From JAIVJZ01 sp036386515 (GTDB taxonomy: Bacteria > Acidobacteriota > Blastocatellia > Pyrinomonadales > Pyrinomonadaceae), in assembly GCA_036386515.1 (NCBI GenBank), contig DASVVO010000069.1:45226-109225 (forward strand): DNA of 64,000 bases, written 5' to 3'. A model generated the notes under the pieces. It was given only the letters and a program-made list of their open reading frames with translations, ran no database searches and was not told where the DNA came from. The position numbers and the translations under genes are program-made. Positions 41,602 through 49,883 of this stretch are shown piece after piece. Each line of letters begins with the position of its first letter. Position 1 is the first letter of the stretch.

Positions 41602-41716
41602 GTCAGTAGTCACTTGTCCGTTGTCCGTTGCATGTGAGTTCTATGGTTGAATAGCAACCTTGTCACTCGCCTTCAAGGAACGAGAAACAACTGACTACTG
41701 GCTACTTACTACTGAC
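41602..41716. repeat. Heptad-word hairpin (hairpin 10, word CAGTAGT/TTGTCCG)
   Basis: Left arm 41602-41630, right arm about 41687-41716 (CAACTGACTACTGGCTACTT...). The unpaired middle is about 55 bases. Confidence 0.85.
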
Positions 41717-41721
41717 ACCCT

Positions 41722-42864
41722 ATGAGAATCGTTTGCATCGGCGGCGGCCCCGCCGGGTTGTACTTCGCGCTCCTGATGAAGAAGCAGTGGCCTTCGCACG
41801 AGGTCACGGTCTGGGAGCGCAACGCGCCCGGCGACACGTTCGGCTGGGGCGTGGTCTTCTCGGACAAGACGCTCTCCTACCTGCGCGACACGGACGAGGA
41901 GACTTACACGGAGATCACGCGGAGCTTCGCGACGTGGGACAACGTTGACGTGGTGCATCGCGGCGAGCGTGTGACCATTCGCGGCAACAAGTTTTCCGGC
42001 ATCGCGCGTCTCAAGTTGCTCAACATCTTGCAGGAGCGTTGCCGCGCGCTCGGCGTCGATTTGCGCTTCGGGGCTGAGGTAGCGAACCTCGACGATTTTG
42101 CCGCTTATGATCTGATCGTCGGCGCGGACGGCGTGAACAGCACGGTGCGCGCGCGATACCGCGAGGCGTTCGCGCCGTCGCTCGGCGTGCGGAGCAACAA
42201 GTATATCTGGTACGGCACGCATCAACTCTTTCACGGTTTGACGCTCACCTTCCGCGAGTCCGAGGCCGGTGTCTTCGCCGCTCACTCTTACAAGTTCGAT
42301 GCGGAGACGAGCACCTTCATCGTCGAGTGCGACGCGGAGACGTGGGCGGCCGCGAATTTCGCGGGGATGTCCGACGAGACGACCCGTGCCTATCTCGGCG
42401 AGGTGTTCGGGCGGGATTTGGGCGGGCACGCGCTCCTGTCGAACAACTCGAAGTGGATCAATTTCCTGCTGGTGAAGAACCGGCGTTGGCATCACGAAAA
42501 CGTCGTGTTGCTCGGCGACGCGCTGCACACGGCGCATTTCTCCATCGGCTCGGGGACGAAGCTCGCCCTCGAAGACGCCATCGCGCTTTATCGTTGTTTC
42601 GCTGCGGGCGCGAGCGTGGCGGATGCGCTCGCGGAATTCGAGCGCGTGCGCAAGCCAGTCATCGAAGAGTATCAACAGGCCGCCTACGAAAGTCTCGTCT
42701 GGTTCGAGCGCGCGCGCGACTACATGCACCTCGCGCCCCTTCCCTTCGCCTACAGCTTGATGACGCGCAGCAAGAAGATCGATTACGAGAATTTGCGGCG
42801 GCGCGACCCCGCGTTCATCGCCGCTTACGATGAATACGTAAGCGGGGTAAAGGGGAAAGGGTAA
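41722..42864 (+). CDS. FAD monooxygenase, N-terminal half of anthraniloyl-CoA monooxygenase as a separate protein
   Basis: 380 residues of the class A flavoprotein hydroxylase fold. FAD motifs: 'CIGGGPAGLYFALLMKKQW' (GxGxxG, residues 6-24), 'YDLIVGADGVNSTVRARY' (DG motif) and 'VVLLGDALHTAHFSIGSGTK' (GD motif). The sequence corresponds to the monooxygenase domain of 2-aminobenzoyl-CoA monooxygenase/reductase and salicylyl-CoA 5-hydroxylase; both act on CoA thioesters at ring C5. In the Azoarcus enzyme this domain is fused to an old-yellow-enzyme-like reductase; here the reductase is the next gene on the opposite strand. The last residues (SGVKGKG) are encoded by a hairpin arm. 5-hydroxylation of anthraniloyl-CoA is the likely reaction. 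Confidence 0.9.
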   Translation: MRIVCIGGGPAGLYFALLMKKQWPSHEVTVWERNAPGDTFGWGVVFSDKTLSYLRDTDEETYTEITRSFATWDNVDVVHRGERVTIRGNKFSGIARLKLLNILQERCRALGVDLRFGAEVANLDDFAAYDLIVGADGVNSTVRARYREAFAPSLGVRSNKYIWYGTHQLFHGLTLTFRESEAGVFAAHSYKFDAETSTFIVECDAETWAAANFAGMSDETTRAYLGEVFGRDLGGHALLSNNSKWINFLLVKNRRWHHENVVLLGDALHTAHFSIGSGTKLALEDAIALYRCFAAGASVADALAEFERVRKPVIEEYQQAAYESLVWFERARDYMHLAPLPFAYSLMTRSKKIDYENLRRRDPAFIAAYDEYVSGVKGKG

Positions 42865-42960
42865 GGGGGAAAGGTAAAAATTGTTCGTTGCGGGAGTTTC
42901 GCTTTCACCCTTTCCCCTTTACCCTTTACCCCTTCCCCTTTACCCTTTCCCCCTTCCCCT
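42844..42960. repeat. Heptad-word hairpin (hairpin 11, word GGTAAAG/GGGAAAG)
   Basis: Left arm 42844-42877, right arm about 42908-42960. It lies between the convergent halves of the monooxygenase/reductase; both stop codons fall inside its arms. Confidence 0.92.
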
Positions 42961-44446
42961 CTTCAGCCCCTTCCGCATTCCAATCGGGCGGCAACAATCT
43001 CCGGCGGCCGTCGTGGCTGAGAGATAGGTTCTCGTCGCCTAGTTGCAGGCGATCCCAGAGTTTGCAGGTCACTTGTTTGTGCGTCTGGTCTAAGCCCTCG
43101 CAGTAGTTCGTGTAGGTGCAGCGGCGCACCTCAGTGCCCCGGCCGAGCCGCGTTTTGAGAAACCAGTCGGGGTCGGCGAGCGTCTGTCGCGCCGCGCCGA
43201 TGATGTCGGCCTCATTGCGCCTGAGAATTTCCTCGGCCTGCTCGAAGGTACAGATGCCGCCGGCGGCGACGACGGGCGTGCGGAAGCCTTGCTCGCCCAG
43301 GGCGCGCTTGACGGCCGAGGCGAGCGGCACGTTGCGGCCGAACGGGCCGCGCTCGTCCGAACGCACCGTCGGCATACATTCGTAGCCGCTCTCGCCCGTG
43401 TACGGATAGACGGCCTGGCCGACCTTCGGCTGCGCCGCATCCTCAAACTTCCCGCCCTTCGAGAGCGAGAGAAAATCGAACCCCGCCCGCGCAAATTCCC
43501 CGGCGAAATAGATCGCGTCTTCCAGGCGGCTGCCGCCCGCGATCACTTCGTCGCCGAGGAAGCGCGCGCCGACCGCGTAAGCGTCGCCGACGCGCTCGCG
43601 CACCGCCCGGTAAACTTCCAGAGGCAGACGCACGCGCGCCTCGCGCGAGCCGCCGTAGCCGTCGGCGCGCGTGTTGAGCGCGGAGAGGAAAGAGGCCATC
43701 GTGTAGGCGTGCGCGTAGTGGAGTTCGACGCCGTCGAAACCGGCCTCGCGGGCGCGCCCCGCGGCGTCGGCGAAGATGCCGGGAAGCACGCGCGGCAACT
43801 CTTCGACGTGCGCCAGGTGCGTGTCCGTGACGCGCTCGCGGTAGCCCTGCCGTAAGGATTCCAGTTCGCGCTCGTCCAGAACCTGTTCGACCAGTGCGGC
43901 GGGCGCGTCCGCGAGAAACGCGCGCACGGCCGGTTCCGGGGCAGCGAGCCAGCCGTCGTCGCCGGTCGCCGCCGAGAGAGCGCGGCGGTGGCGTTCGTCG
44001 AGATGCAAAAAGCGCGCGAAGTATTTCGCGGGTTCGGGGCGGCGTTTGACGGAGAGGAAATCTATGATCTGTATGAAGAGGCGCGTGTGGCCGTCGCTCG
44101 CGCGGCGGACGGTTTCGACGAGTTCGCAGAGGCCGGGCAGAAAGCGTTCGTGGCCGATGCGCAGGAGCGGCCCCGAAGGGATGTCGCGCACGCCCGTCGC
44201 CTCGACGACGATTGCGCCCGGTCGCCCTTTGGCGAAACGCCCGTACCATTCGAGGTTATCGCGCGTCACGAAACCGTCGTCGGTCGCGCGCCACGGCACC
44301 ATCGCCGGAACCCACGTGCGCTGTTCGAGCGTGAGCGAGTTGATCCGCACGGGTTGGAACAGGCGCGCCCCGGCGGCCTCGGCGCGGGTCGGCCAGCGCG
44401 TCTCCGGGATGGGGTGACGGATCGGGTTTGCGGGATGCCAGGTCAT
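42926..44446 (-). CDS. Old-yellow-enzyme-like reductase, C-terminal half of anthraniloyl-CoA monooxygenase/reductase as a separate protein
   Basis: About 506 residues from the ATG at 44446 (MTWHPANPIRHPIPETRW). It has the FMN TIM-barrel of the NADH:flavin oxidoreductase/OYE family: 'RINSLTLEQRTWVPAM', 'GFDGVELHYAHAYTMASFLS', 'NTRADGYGGSREARVRLPLE' and 'VVAAGGICTFEQAEEILRR'. The C-terminal 'RRCTYTNYCEGLDQTHKQVT' matches the Cys-containing tail of salicylyl-CoA/anthraniloyl-CoA bifunctional enzymes. It should reduce the hydroxylated CoA ester to a non-aromatic cyclohexenone derivative. It is convergent with the monooxygenase gene, and its tail (GKGERVKGKG) comes from a hairpin arm. Confidence 0.88.
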   Translation of the reverse strand: MTWHPANPIRHPIPETRWPTRAEAAGARLFQPVRINSLTLEQRTWVPAMVPWRATDDGFVTRDNLEWYGRFAKGRPGAIVVEATGVRDIPSGPLLRIGHERFLPGLCELVETVRRASDGHTRLFIQIIDFLSVKRRPEPAKYFARFLHLDERHRRALSAATGDDGWLAAPEPAVRAFLADAPAALVEQVLDERELESLRQGYRERVTDTHLAHVEELPRVLPGIFADAAGRAREAGFDGVELHYAHAYTMASFLSALNTRADGYGGSREARVRLPLEVYRAVRERVGDAYAVGARFLGDEVIAGGSRLEDAIYFAGEFARAGFDFLSLSKGGKFEDAAQPKVGQAVYPYTGESGYECMPTVRSDERGPFGRNVPLASAVKRALGEQGFRTPVVAAGGICTFEQAEEILRRNEADIIGAARQTLADPDWFLKTRLGRGTEVRRCTYTNYCEGLDQTHKQVTCKLWDRLQLGDENLSLSHDGRRRLLPPDWNAEGAEEGKGERVKGKG

Positions 44447-44563
44447 GCGCGTCTCAGGCGAGCAGTGTAGCAGTTCCCGCCGAGCGCGCGGAAACACGCC
44501 GACGCGCTAGACGTGAGAACGTCCGGCGCATATCATTGTCCGCATACGGGAGGAACCACACGT

Positions 44564-45751
44564 TTGACTGACGAGCTACTCGAATGGCGCGCCGAGTTTC
44601 CGATTCTCGACGAGACGACTTACCTGATCTCGCACAGCCTCGGCGCGATGCCGCGCGCGACCTTCAACAACCTACAGGCTTACGCCGACGCGTGGGCGAC
44701 GCGCGGCGTGCGCGCGTGGGGCGAAGGCTGGTGGGAGATGCCGCTCACGGTGGGCGACGAGGTGGCGCGGATCATCGGCGCGCCGCCCGCGTCGGTCGTC
44801 ATGCACCAGAACGTCTCCGTCTGCCAGTCGCTCATCCTCTCCTGCTTCGAGCCTGACGCGCGGCGGAACAAGATCGTCTATTCCGATCTCGAATTCCCCT
44901 CCGTCATGTACGTCTACGAGGCGCACGCGCGCTCCGGTGCTTTCCGCGTCGAACGCATCGCGTCGGACGACGGGATGACCGTCTCGCTCGAACGCATGCT
45001 CGCCGCCATCGACGAAGAGACGCTCATCGTGCCCATCTCGCACGTCCTGTTCAAGAGCGCGTTCCTGCAAGACGCGCGCGCCATCACGGAGCGGGCGCAC
45101 GAAGTCGGCGCGCTCGTCGTGCTGGACACCTACCAATCGGCGGGCACGGTTCCCTTCTCCGTCACCGACCTCGACGTTGATTTCTGCACGGGCGGCTCCG
45201 TCAAGTGGCTCTGCGGCGGCCCCGGCGCGGGCTATCTCTACGTCCACCCGCGCCTCCACGCCGAACTCCAGCCCAAAGTTACCGGCTGGATGGCGCACGA
45301 ACATCCGTTCGCCTTCGAGGGCGGCATGACTTACGCCCCGAGCATCGCGCGCTTCCTGCACGGCTCGCCCTCCGTGCCCGCGCTCTATGCGGCGCGCGGC
45401 GGTTATGAAATCATCAACCGCATCGGCGTCGAGCAAATTCGCGCCAAGAGCGTGCGGCAGACCACGAAGCTGATCGAGATCGCGGAAGCCGCGGGCTTCC
45501 AGATCACCAGCCCGCGCGACGCTTCGCAGCGCGGCGGCACGGTCGCGGTCAACGTCGAGCACGCCGCCGCCGTCACGCGCGAACTCATCCGCCGCGAGAT
45601 CATCGTGGACTTTCGCCCCGGCGCGGGCATTCGCATCTCCCCGCACTTCTATACCAGGGACGAAGAACTCGACATCGTCGTCCGCGAGATGCGCCGCATC
45701 ATCGACACGCGCGCTTACGAAGCGCACGAGGCCACGGGCGCGGCATATTAG
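44564..45751 (+). CDS. kynU: Kynureninase-type PLP enzyme
   Basis: 395 residues from a TTG at 44564, which has GGGAGGA nine bases upstream; the earlier GTG at 44513 lacks such a site. This is a class V aminotransferase fold: 'YLISHSLGAMPRATFNNLQA' at the N-terminus, PLP-binding D188 in 'VVLDTYQSAG', Schiff-base K214 in 'GGSVKWLCGGPGAGYLY', and 'DFRPGAGIRISPHFYTRDEE' at the C-terminus, the kynureninase signature. It cleaves kynurenine to anthranilate and alanine. The tryptophan 2,3-dioxygenase gene follows, which supports this over other class V enzymes. It is divergent from the OYE-like reductase gene. Confidence 0.9.
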   Translation: MTDELLEWRAEFPILDETTYLISHSLGAMPRATFNNLQAYADAWATRGVRAWGEGWWEMPLTVGDEVARIIGAPPASVVMHQNVSVCQSLILSCFEPDARRNKIVYSDLEFPSVMYVYEAHARSGAFRVERIASDDGMTVSLERMLAAIDEETLIVPISHVLFKSAFLQDARAITERAHEVGALVVLDTYQSAGTVPFSVTDLDVDFCTGGSVKWLCGGPGAGYLYVHPRLHAELQPKVTGWMAHEHPFAFEGGMTYAPSIARFLHGSPSVPALYAARGGYEIINRIGVEQIRAKSVRQTTKLIEIAEAAGFQITSPRDASQRGGTVAVNVEHAAAVTRELIRREIIVDFRPGAGIRISPHFYTRDEELDIVVREMRRIIDTRAYEAHEATGAAY

Positions 45752-45754
45752 AAA

Positions 45755-45848
45755 GGGACGAGGGCGGAGGGATGAGGGATGAAGCAGGAAAACTACTCAA
45801 GCGAGTTAAGGATTGTTTTCATCCCTCATCCCTCATCCCTCATCCTTT
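45755..45848. repeat. Heptad-word hairpin (hairpin 12, word ATGAGGG)
   Basis: Left arm 45755-45783, right arm 45820-45848 (four CATCCCT words). It lies in the kynU-kynA gap. Confidence 0.92.
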
Positions 45849-45875
45849 TGTTCCACCCTTCGTCAGTTAAAAATT

Positions 45876-46736
45876 ATGTCTAAGAACTACGGCGAGAACG
45901 CGCCGCTCTCATACAACAAGTACTTGCGCGTGGCGGATTTGATCGCCTTGCAGGATTGTCTCTCCGAACCGGCGCATCACGACGAACTCCTGTTCATCAC
46001 CATCCATCAAACTTACGAACTCTGGTTCAAACAGGTGTTGCACGAGATCGACGCGAGCATCGCTTTGATGGACGAGGATCGTCCCTTCGTCGCGGCGCGC
46101 GCGCTGGCGCGGGTCGTCGAAATCGAGAAGGTGCTCGTCAACCAGATTCACATCATCGAGACGATGACGCCGATCAGCTTTCTCGGCTTCCGCGACGGAC
46201 TCAACCCGGCGAGCGGTTTTCAGTCCATGCAGTTTCGTGAGATCGAAATCGCCTCCGGCCTCAAAGAGCAGAAGACGCTCGACAATTTCAGCGAAGACGA
46301 ATTTGCGCACGCGCGCCTGCTCGCCCGCTTTCAAGCCCCGACGCTCGCCGACGCCTTCTACGCGCTCCTGCGACGCCGCGGCCTCGACGCTCCCGCCCTC
46401 GACCCGGCGCTCGCCGAAGAGGAACGCACGCGCCGTTATCACGCGCGCGCCCGCGCCGTGCTCGAAGTGCTCACGCATTTCGAGCAGCGTTCCGAAGAGT
46501 TCGGGCTGGCGGAGATGCTCATCGCGCACGACGAGTATTTCTCTTTGTGGCGTTCGCACCACGTCAAGATGGTCGAGCGCATGGTGGGAACGAAGCGCGG
46601 CACGGGCGGCTCGGAGGGCGTCGGCTACCTGCGCACCACGCTCAACCAACGCTTCTTCCCCGAACTCTGGGAAGCCCGCACCTATCTCGACACCAAACAC
46701 ACGGGCGCGGGCTGCCCCTTCGCCGGGCACCACTAG
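45876..46736 (+). CDS. kynA: Tryptophan 2,3-dioxygenase
   Basis: 286 residues from the ATG at 45876; the frame upstream runs through hairpin 12 and is not coding. This haem enzyme opens the indole ring of L-tryptophan to N-formylkynurenine. Family motifs: 'LLFITIHQTYELWFKQVLHE' (substrate and haem pocket), 'SFLGFRDGLNPASGFQSMQF', 'SLWRSHHVKMVERMVG' (proximal His region) and 'GTGGSEGVGYLR' (carboxylate and amine binding). Length matches bacterial enzymes. It supplies kynurenine to the neighbouring kynureninase; the formamidase between the two steps is not in the window. Confidence 0.95.
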   Translation: MSKNYGENAPLSYNKYLRVADLIALQDCLSEPAHHDELLFITIHQTYELWFKQVLHEIDASIALMDEDRPFVAARALARVVEIEKVLVNQIHIIETMTPISFLGFRDGLNPASGFQSMQFREIEIASGLKEQKTLDNFSEDEFAHARLLARFQAPTLADAFYALLRRRGLDAPALDPALAEEERTRRYHARARAVLEVLTHFEQRSEEFGLAEMLIAHDEYFSLWRSHHVKMVERMVGTKRGTGGSEGVGYLRTTLNQRFFPELWEARTYLDTKHTGAGCPFAGHH

Positions 46737-46738
46737 AG

Positions 46739-47539
46739 ATGAACGAATACCTGGAAAACAACCGCTCGCTCTGGAACGGCTGGACGCGCCTGCACAAACG
46801 CTCGCGCTTCTACGACGTGGACTCGTTCAAGGCCGGCAAGTCTTCTCTGAAGCCGCCGGAACTCGCGGAGGTCGGCGACGTGGCGGGCAAGTCGCTGCTC
46901 CACCTGCAATGCCACTTCGGCATGGACACGCTCTCGTGGGCGCGGCGCGGGGCGCGCGTGACGGGCGCGGACTTCTCCGAGGAAGCGATCACCTTCGCCC
47001 GCTCGCTCGCGTCGGAATTGGGCATCCCGGCCGAATTCGTCCACGCGAACGTCTACGATCTGCCCGCCGCGCTCGAAGGCCGATTCGACATCGTCTACAC
47101 CTCCTACGGCGTGCTCTCTTGGCTGCCCGAACTCGACCCCTGGGGCGCGGTCGTCGCACACTTCCTCAAGCCCGGCGGTTTCTTCTACATCGCTGAATAT
47201 CACCCCTTCGTCTTCATGCTCGGCGAAGACAACCGCACTTTCGAGTATCCCTACTTCCACACGCCCGAACCCATCAAACTCCTCTCGACCGGCTCTTATG
47301 CCGTGCCCGAAGCGACCGGCTTCTCGCACACCGAGTACAACTGGTCGCACAGTTTGGCCGACGTGGTCAACGCCCTCCTGCGCGCCGGGCTGCGCCTGGA
47401 GTTCCTGCACGAGTTTCCCTACTGGCACAATAATCCCTACGCTGCGGAACTGTTGGAGGAAGGCGAGACGCGACTCGACGGCTGGCCGGTCGAAATCCCG
47501 CACATGTTCTCGCTGCGCGCGCGGCGCGAGCACGAATAG
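46739..47539 (+). CDS. SAM-dependent class I methyltransferase
   Basis: 266 residues. The SAM-binding motif I 'GKSLLHLQCHFGMDTLSWAR', motif II 'RVTGADFSEEAITFARS', and 'FDIVYTSYGVLSWLPELDPW' mark a class I Rossmann methyltransferase. The C-terminal half contains aromatic-rich segments (FPYWHNNPYAAELL) and ends in a basic tail. It begins two bases after the kynA stop, so it is in the same operon. The substrate cannot be told; a link to tryptophan metabolites is suggested only by position. Confidence 0.85.
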   Translation: MNEYLENNRSLWNGWTRLHKRSRFYDVDSFKAGKSSLKPPELAEVGDVAGKSLLHLQCHFGMDTLSWARRGARVTGADFSEEAITFARSLASELGIPAEFVHANVYDLPAALEGRFDIVYTSYGVLSWLPELDPWGAVVAHFLKPGGFFYIAEYHPFVFMLGEDNRTFEYPYFHTPEPIKLLSTGSYAVPEATGFSHTEYNWSHSLADVVNALLRAGLRLEFLHEFPYWHNNPYAAELLEEGETRLDGWPVEIPHMFSLRARREHE

Positions 47540-47625
47540 TCGAAAGTTTTGCGCGGGCTGTCGCGCCCGTCATATGTTGCCTCGATAGTTCGCCGTCTCA
47601 CCTTGAATAGTTGGTTGCGCCGCTT

Positions 47626-49176
47626 ATGAACATCGAATTCCCCGAACGCTTCAACATGGCCGACTACTTCCTCTATCACAACGTGGAGGCGGGGCGCGAC
47701 GGCAAGGTGTGTCTCTACTTCGAGGACGAGCGATACACCTACGGCGACGCCGTGCGGCTGTCGAACCGCGCGGGCAACGCGCTCGTCAGGGAGTGCGGCC
47801 TGCGCGTGGAAGACCGCGTGCTGATCGTGCTGCCCGATTGCCCGGAGTTTGCGTGGGTCTGGTTTGGGGCGAGCCGCGCGGGCGCGGTGATCACGATGGT
47901 CAACCCGCTGCTGCCCGCCGCCGATTACGTCTATTACCTCGAATACACGCGGGCGCGCGTGGCCGTCATCCACGAGTCGCTGTTGGAAACTTTCGCCGAA
48001 GCTGCGCGCGGGGCGAAACATTTGCAGAAGGTTCTCGTCGTCGGTCGCGAGCGCGGGGAGTTCGCGTCGTTCGCCGAAGTGACGGCGGCGATGCCCGACG
48101 AACTCACGCCCGCCGACACGCACCGCGACGACATCGCCATCTGGCTGTTCACCTCCGGCTCGACCGGCCGACCGAAAGGCGCGGTGCATTTGCACCACGA
48201 CCTGCCCTTCAACACGGAGTGCTACGCCAAGCGCGTGCTCGGCCTCAACGAACACGACCTCACCGTGTCCGTGCCGAAATTGTTCTTCGGCTACGCGACG
48301 GGGACGAACCTCTTGTTCCCGTTCGCCGTCGGCGGCGCGACCGCGCTCTTTGCGGAGCGTTCGACCCCGGAGAAGTTGTTCGAGGTGATCGCGCGCTTCC
48401 GCCCGACGGTCTTGACGAGTGTGCCCACGATGATCAACGCCATGCTCAATCTCGAAGGCGCGGGGCGCGAGCGCGACCTGTCGAGCCTGCGCTTCTGCCT
48501 CTCGGCGGGCGAGGCTCTGCCCGTCGAATTATACGAGCGTTGGGTGAAAACTTTCGGCGTGGAGATTCTGGACGGCATCGGCTCCGCCGAGATGTTCCAC
48601 ATCTACATCACGAACCGCTTGGGCGACGTGCGCCCCGGCAGCCTGGGGCGCATCGTCGAGGGCTACGAGGCGCAGGTGATCGACGCCGAGGGGCGCGAAG
48701 TGGCGACGGGCGAGATGGGGACGCTGCGCATCCGCGGCGACTCGGCGGCCTTGTGCTATTGGCAGGCGCACGAGAAATCGAAGGAGACTTTCGCGGGCGA
48801 CTCCTGCACGACCGGCGACCAGTTCCACGTTGACGCCGAAGGCTACTATTGGTATCACGGCCGCACGGACGACATGTTGAAAGTGTCCGGCGTCTACGTC
48901 GCGCCCGTCGAGATCGAGGGCTGCCTGTTGCAGCACGAAGCGGTGCTCGAATGCGCCGTCGTCGGGCACGACGCGGGCGACCATCTCGTCAAACCGAAAG
49001 CCTTCATCGTGCCGCGCGATGGTTTCGCGCCCACGGAGGAATTGGCCGACGCGCTCAAAGAGTTCGTCAAGTCGCACCTGGCGCGCTACAAGTATCCGCG
49101 CTGGATCGAGTTCGTCACCTCGCTTCCGAAAAACGATCGCGGCAAGATCGATCGCAAGCAACTCAAGAATGCGTGA
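47626..49176 (+). CDS. Benzoate/anthranilate-CoA ligase family enzyme
   Basis: 516 residues from the ATG at 47626. It is an ANL adenylate-forming ligase: P-loop 'WLFTSGSTGRPKGAVHLHHD', 'ILDGIGSAEMFHIYITNR' (A5), 'YYWYHGRTDDMLKVSGVYVA' (A8 hinge) and the catalytic Lys in 'SLPKNDRGKIDRKQLKN'. The 'SAEMFHIYITNR' segment and overall length fit the benzoate-CoA ligase subgroup, which includes 2-aminobenzoate-CoA ligase. With kynureninase and an anthraniloyl-CoA oxygenase nearby, anthranilate is the likely substrate; benzoate, for BoxBC, is also possible. It activates the acid with ATP and CoA. Confidence 0.93.
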   Translation: MNIEFPERFNMADYFLYHNVEAGRDGKVCLYFEDERYTYGDAVRLSNRAGNALVRECGLRVEDRVLIVLPDCPEFAWVWFGASRAGAVITMVNPLLPAADYVYYLEYTRARVAVIHESLLETFAEAARGAKHLQKVLVVGRERGEFASFAEVTAAMPDELTPADTHRDDIAIWLFTSGSTGRPKGAVHLHHDLPFNTECYAKRVLGLNEHDLTVSVPKLFFGYATGTNLLFPFAVGGATALFAERSTPEKLFEVIARFRPTVLTSVPTMINAMLNLEGAGRERDLSSLRFCLSAGEALPVELYERWVKTFGVEILDGIGSAEMFHIYITNRLGDVRPGSLGRIVEGYEAQVIDAEGREVATGEMGTLRIRGDSAALCYWQAHEKSKETFAGDSCTTGDQFHVDAEGYYWYHGRTDDMLKVSGVYVAPVEIEGCLLQHEAVLECAVVGHDAGDHLVKPKAFIVPRDGFAPTEELADALKEFVKSHLARYKYPRWIEFVTSLPKNDRGKIDRKQLKNA

Positions 49177-49180
49177 ACCC

Positions 49181-49240
49181 TGCATGGTCGAGCGCGCATG
49201 GAACAACACGGTCTTCATCCATGCACGCTTAGACCATGCA
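49181..49240. repeat. Inverted repeat (hairpin 16, word CATGGTC/GCATGG)
   Basis: TGCATGGTCGAGCGCGCATG (from 49181) pairs with CCATGCACGCTTAGACCATG (from 49219), with three differences. It lies in the ligase-thioesterase gap. Confidence 0.75.
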
Positions 49241-49257
49241 CGATTCGCTTTCCGCTC

Positions 49258-49671
49258 ATGCCCTTCTCCACACGCATCACGGTGCGCTTCGGCGACACAG
49301 ACCCGGCGGGGCTGGTCTATTACCCGAACATCTTTCACTATTTCCACATCGCCCTCGAAGAGTTTTTCGGGGCGCGCTGCGGCGTCAGCTACCAACGTCT
49401 GCTGGCCGACGAGCGCATCGGCTTTCCCACCGTCAAGACTGAGACCGAGTTTTTCGCGCCGCTCGTCTACGGCGACGAAGTGGAGTTGGAAATCCACGTC
49501 TCGCGCACGGGCTACAGTTCCGCCACCTTCGAATACGCCGCCCGGCGCGCGAGCGACCGGACGTTGTGCGCGCGCTCCACGCAGGTTCACGTGGCGATGA
49601 ATCTCGACACGCGTCGCCCCGTCGCCATCCCCGAAAAATACCGCCTCGCCTTCGCCGCCAGCGCGCTCTGA
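49258..49671 (+). CDS. 4-hydroxybenzoyl-CoA thioesterase-type (hotdog fold) enzyme
   Basis: 137 residues from the ATG at 49258. It is a hotdog-fold acyl-CoA thioesterase: 'VRFGDTDPAGLVYYPNIFHY' contains the active-site Asp of the 4HBT family (DxDxxGxxY), followed by 'FFAPLVYGDEVELEIHVSRT' and a C-terminal beta-strand region. It could hydrolyse a stalled aromatic or ring-cleavage CoA ester and so recycle CoA. It is the last gene of the catabolic run and follows the ligase by about 80 bases occupied by an inverted repeat. Confidence 0.9.
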   Translation: MPFSTRITVRFGDTDPAGLVYYPNIFHYFHIALEEFFGARCGVSYQRLLADERIGFPTVKTETEFFAPLVYGDEVELEIHVSRTGYSSATFEYAARRASDRTLCARSTQVHVAMNLDTRRPVAIPEKYRLAFAASAL

Positions 49672-49883
49672 TAAAGCGTCCACCCCGGACGTTCTCCCCC
49701 GCAATTTTTTTACGCCGATTTTTTTGCGGAAAAAACGGCCGACTCGGTCTTTACTTCAGGTGCGACAGAGAAACAATCAAGTCTCTCAATCGCCTGCACA
49801 CCCCAACCATTTCCAGATGCAGGCCAGGTCGTAGTCCGTCTAAATTCAAATTAGTTAAGTTGCCGCAGGAGGTTCAACCCGTC

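Noticed and set aside
44447..44497. Upstream extension of the OYE-like reductase
   Set aside because: The extra 17 codons lack family similarity and would run close to the divergent kynU start; the ATG at 44446 gives the family-like N-terminus.
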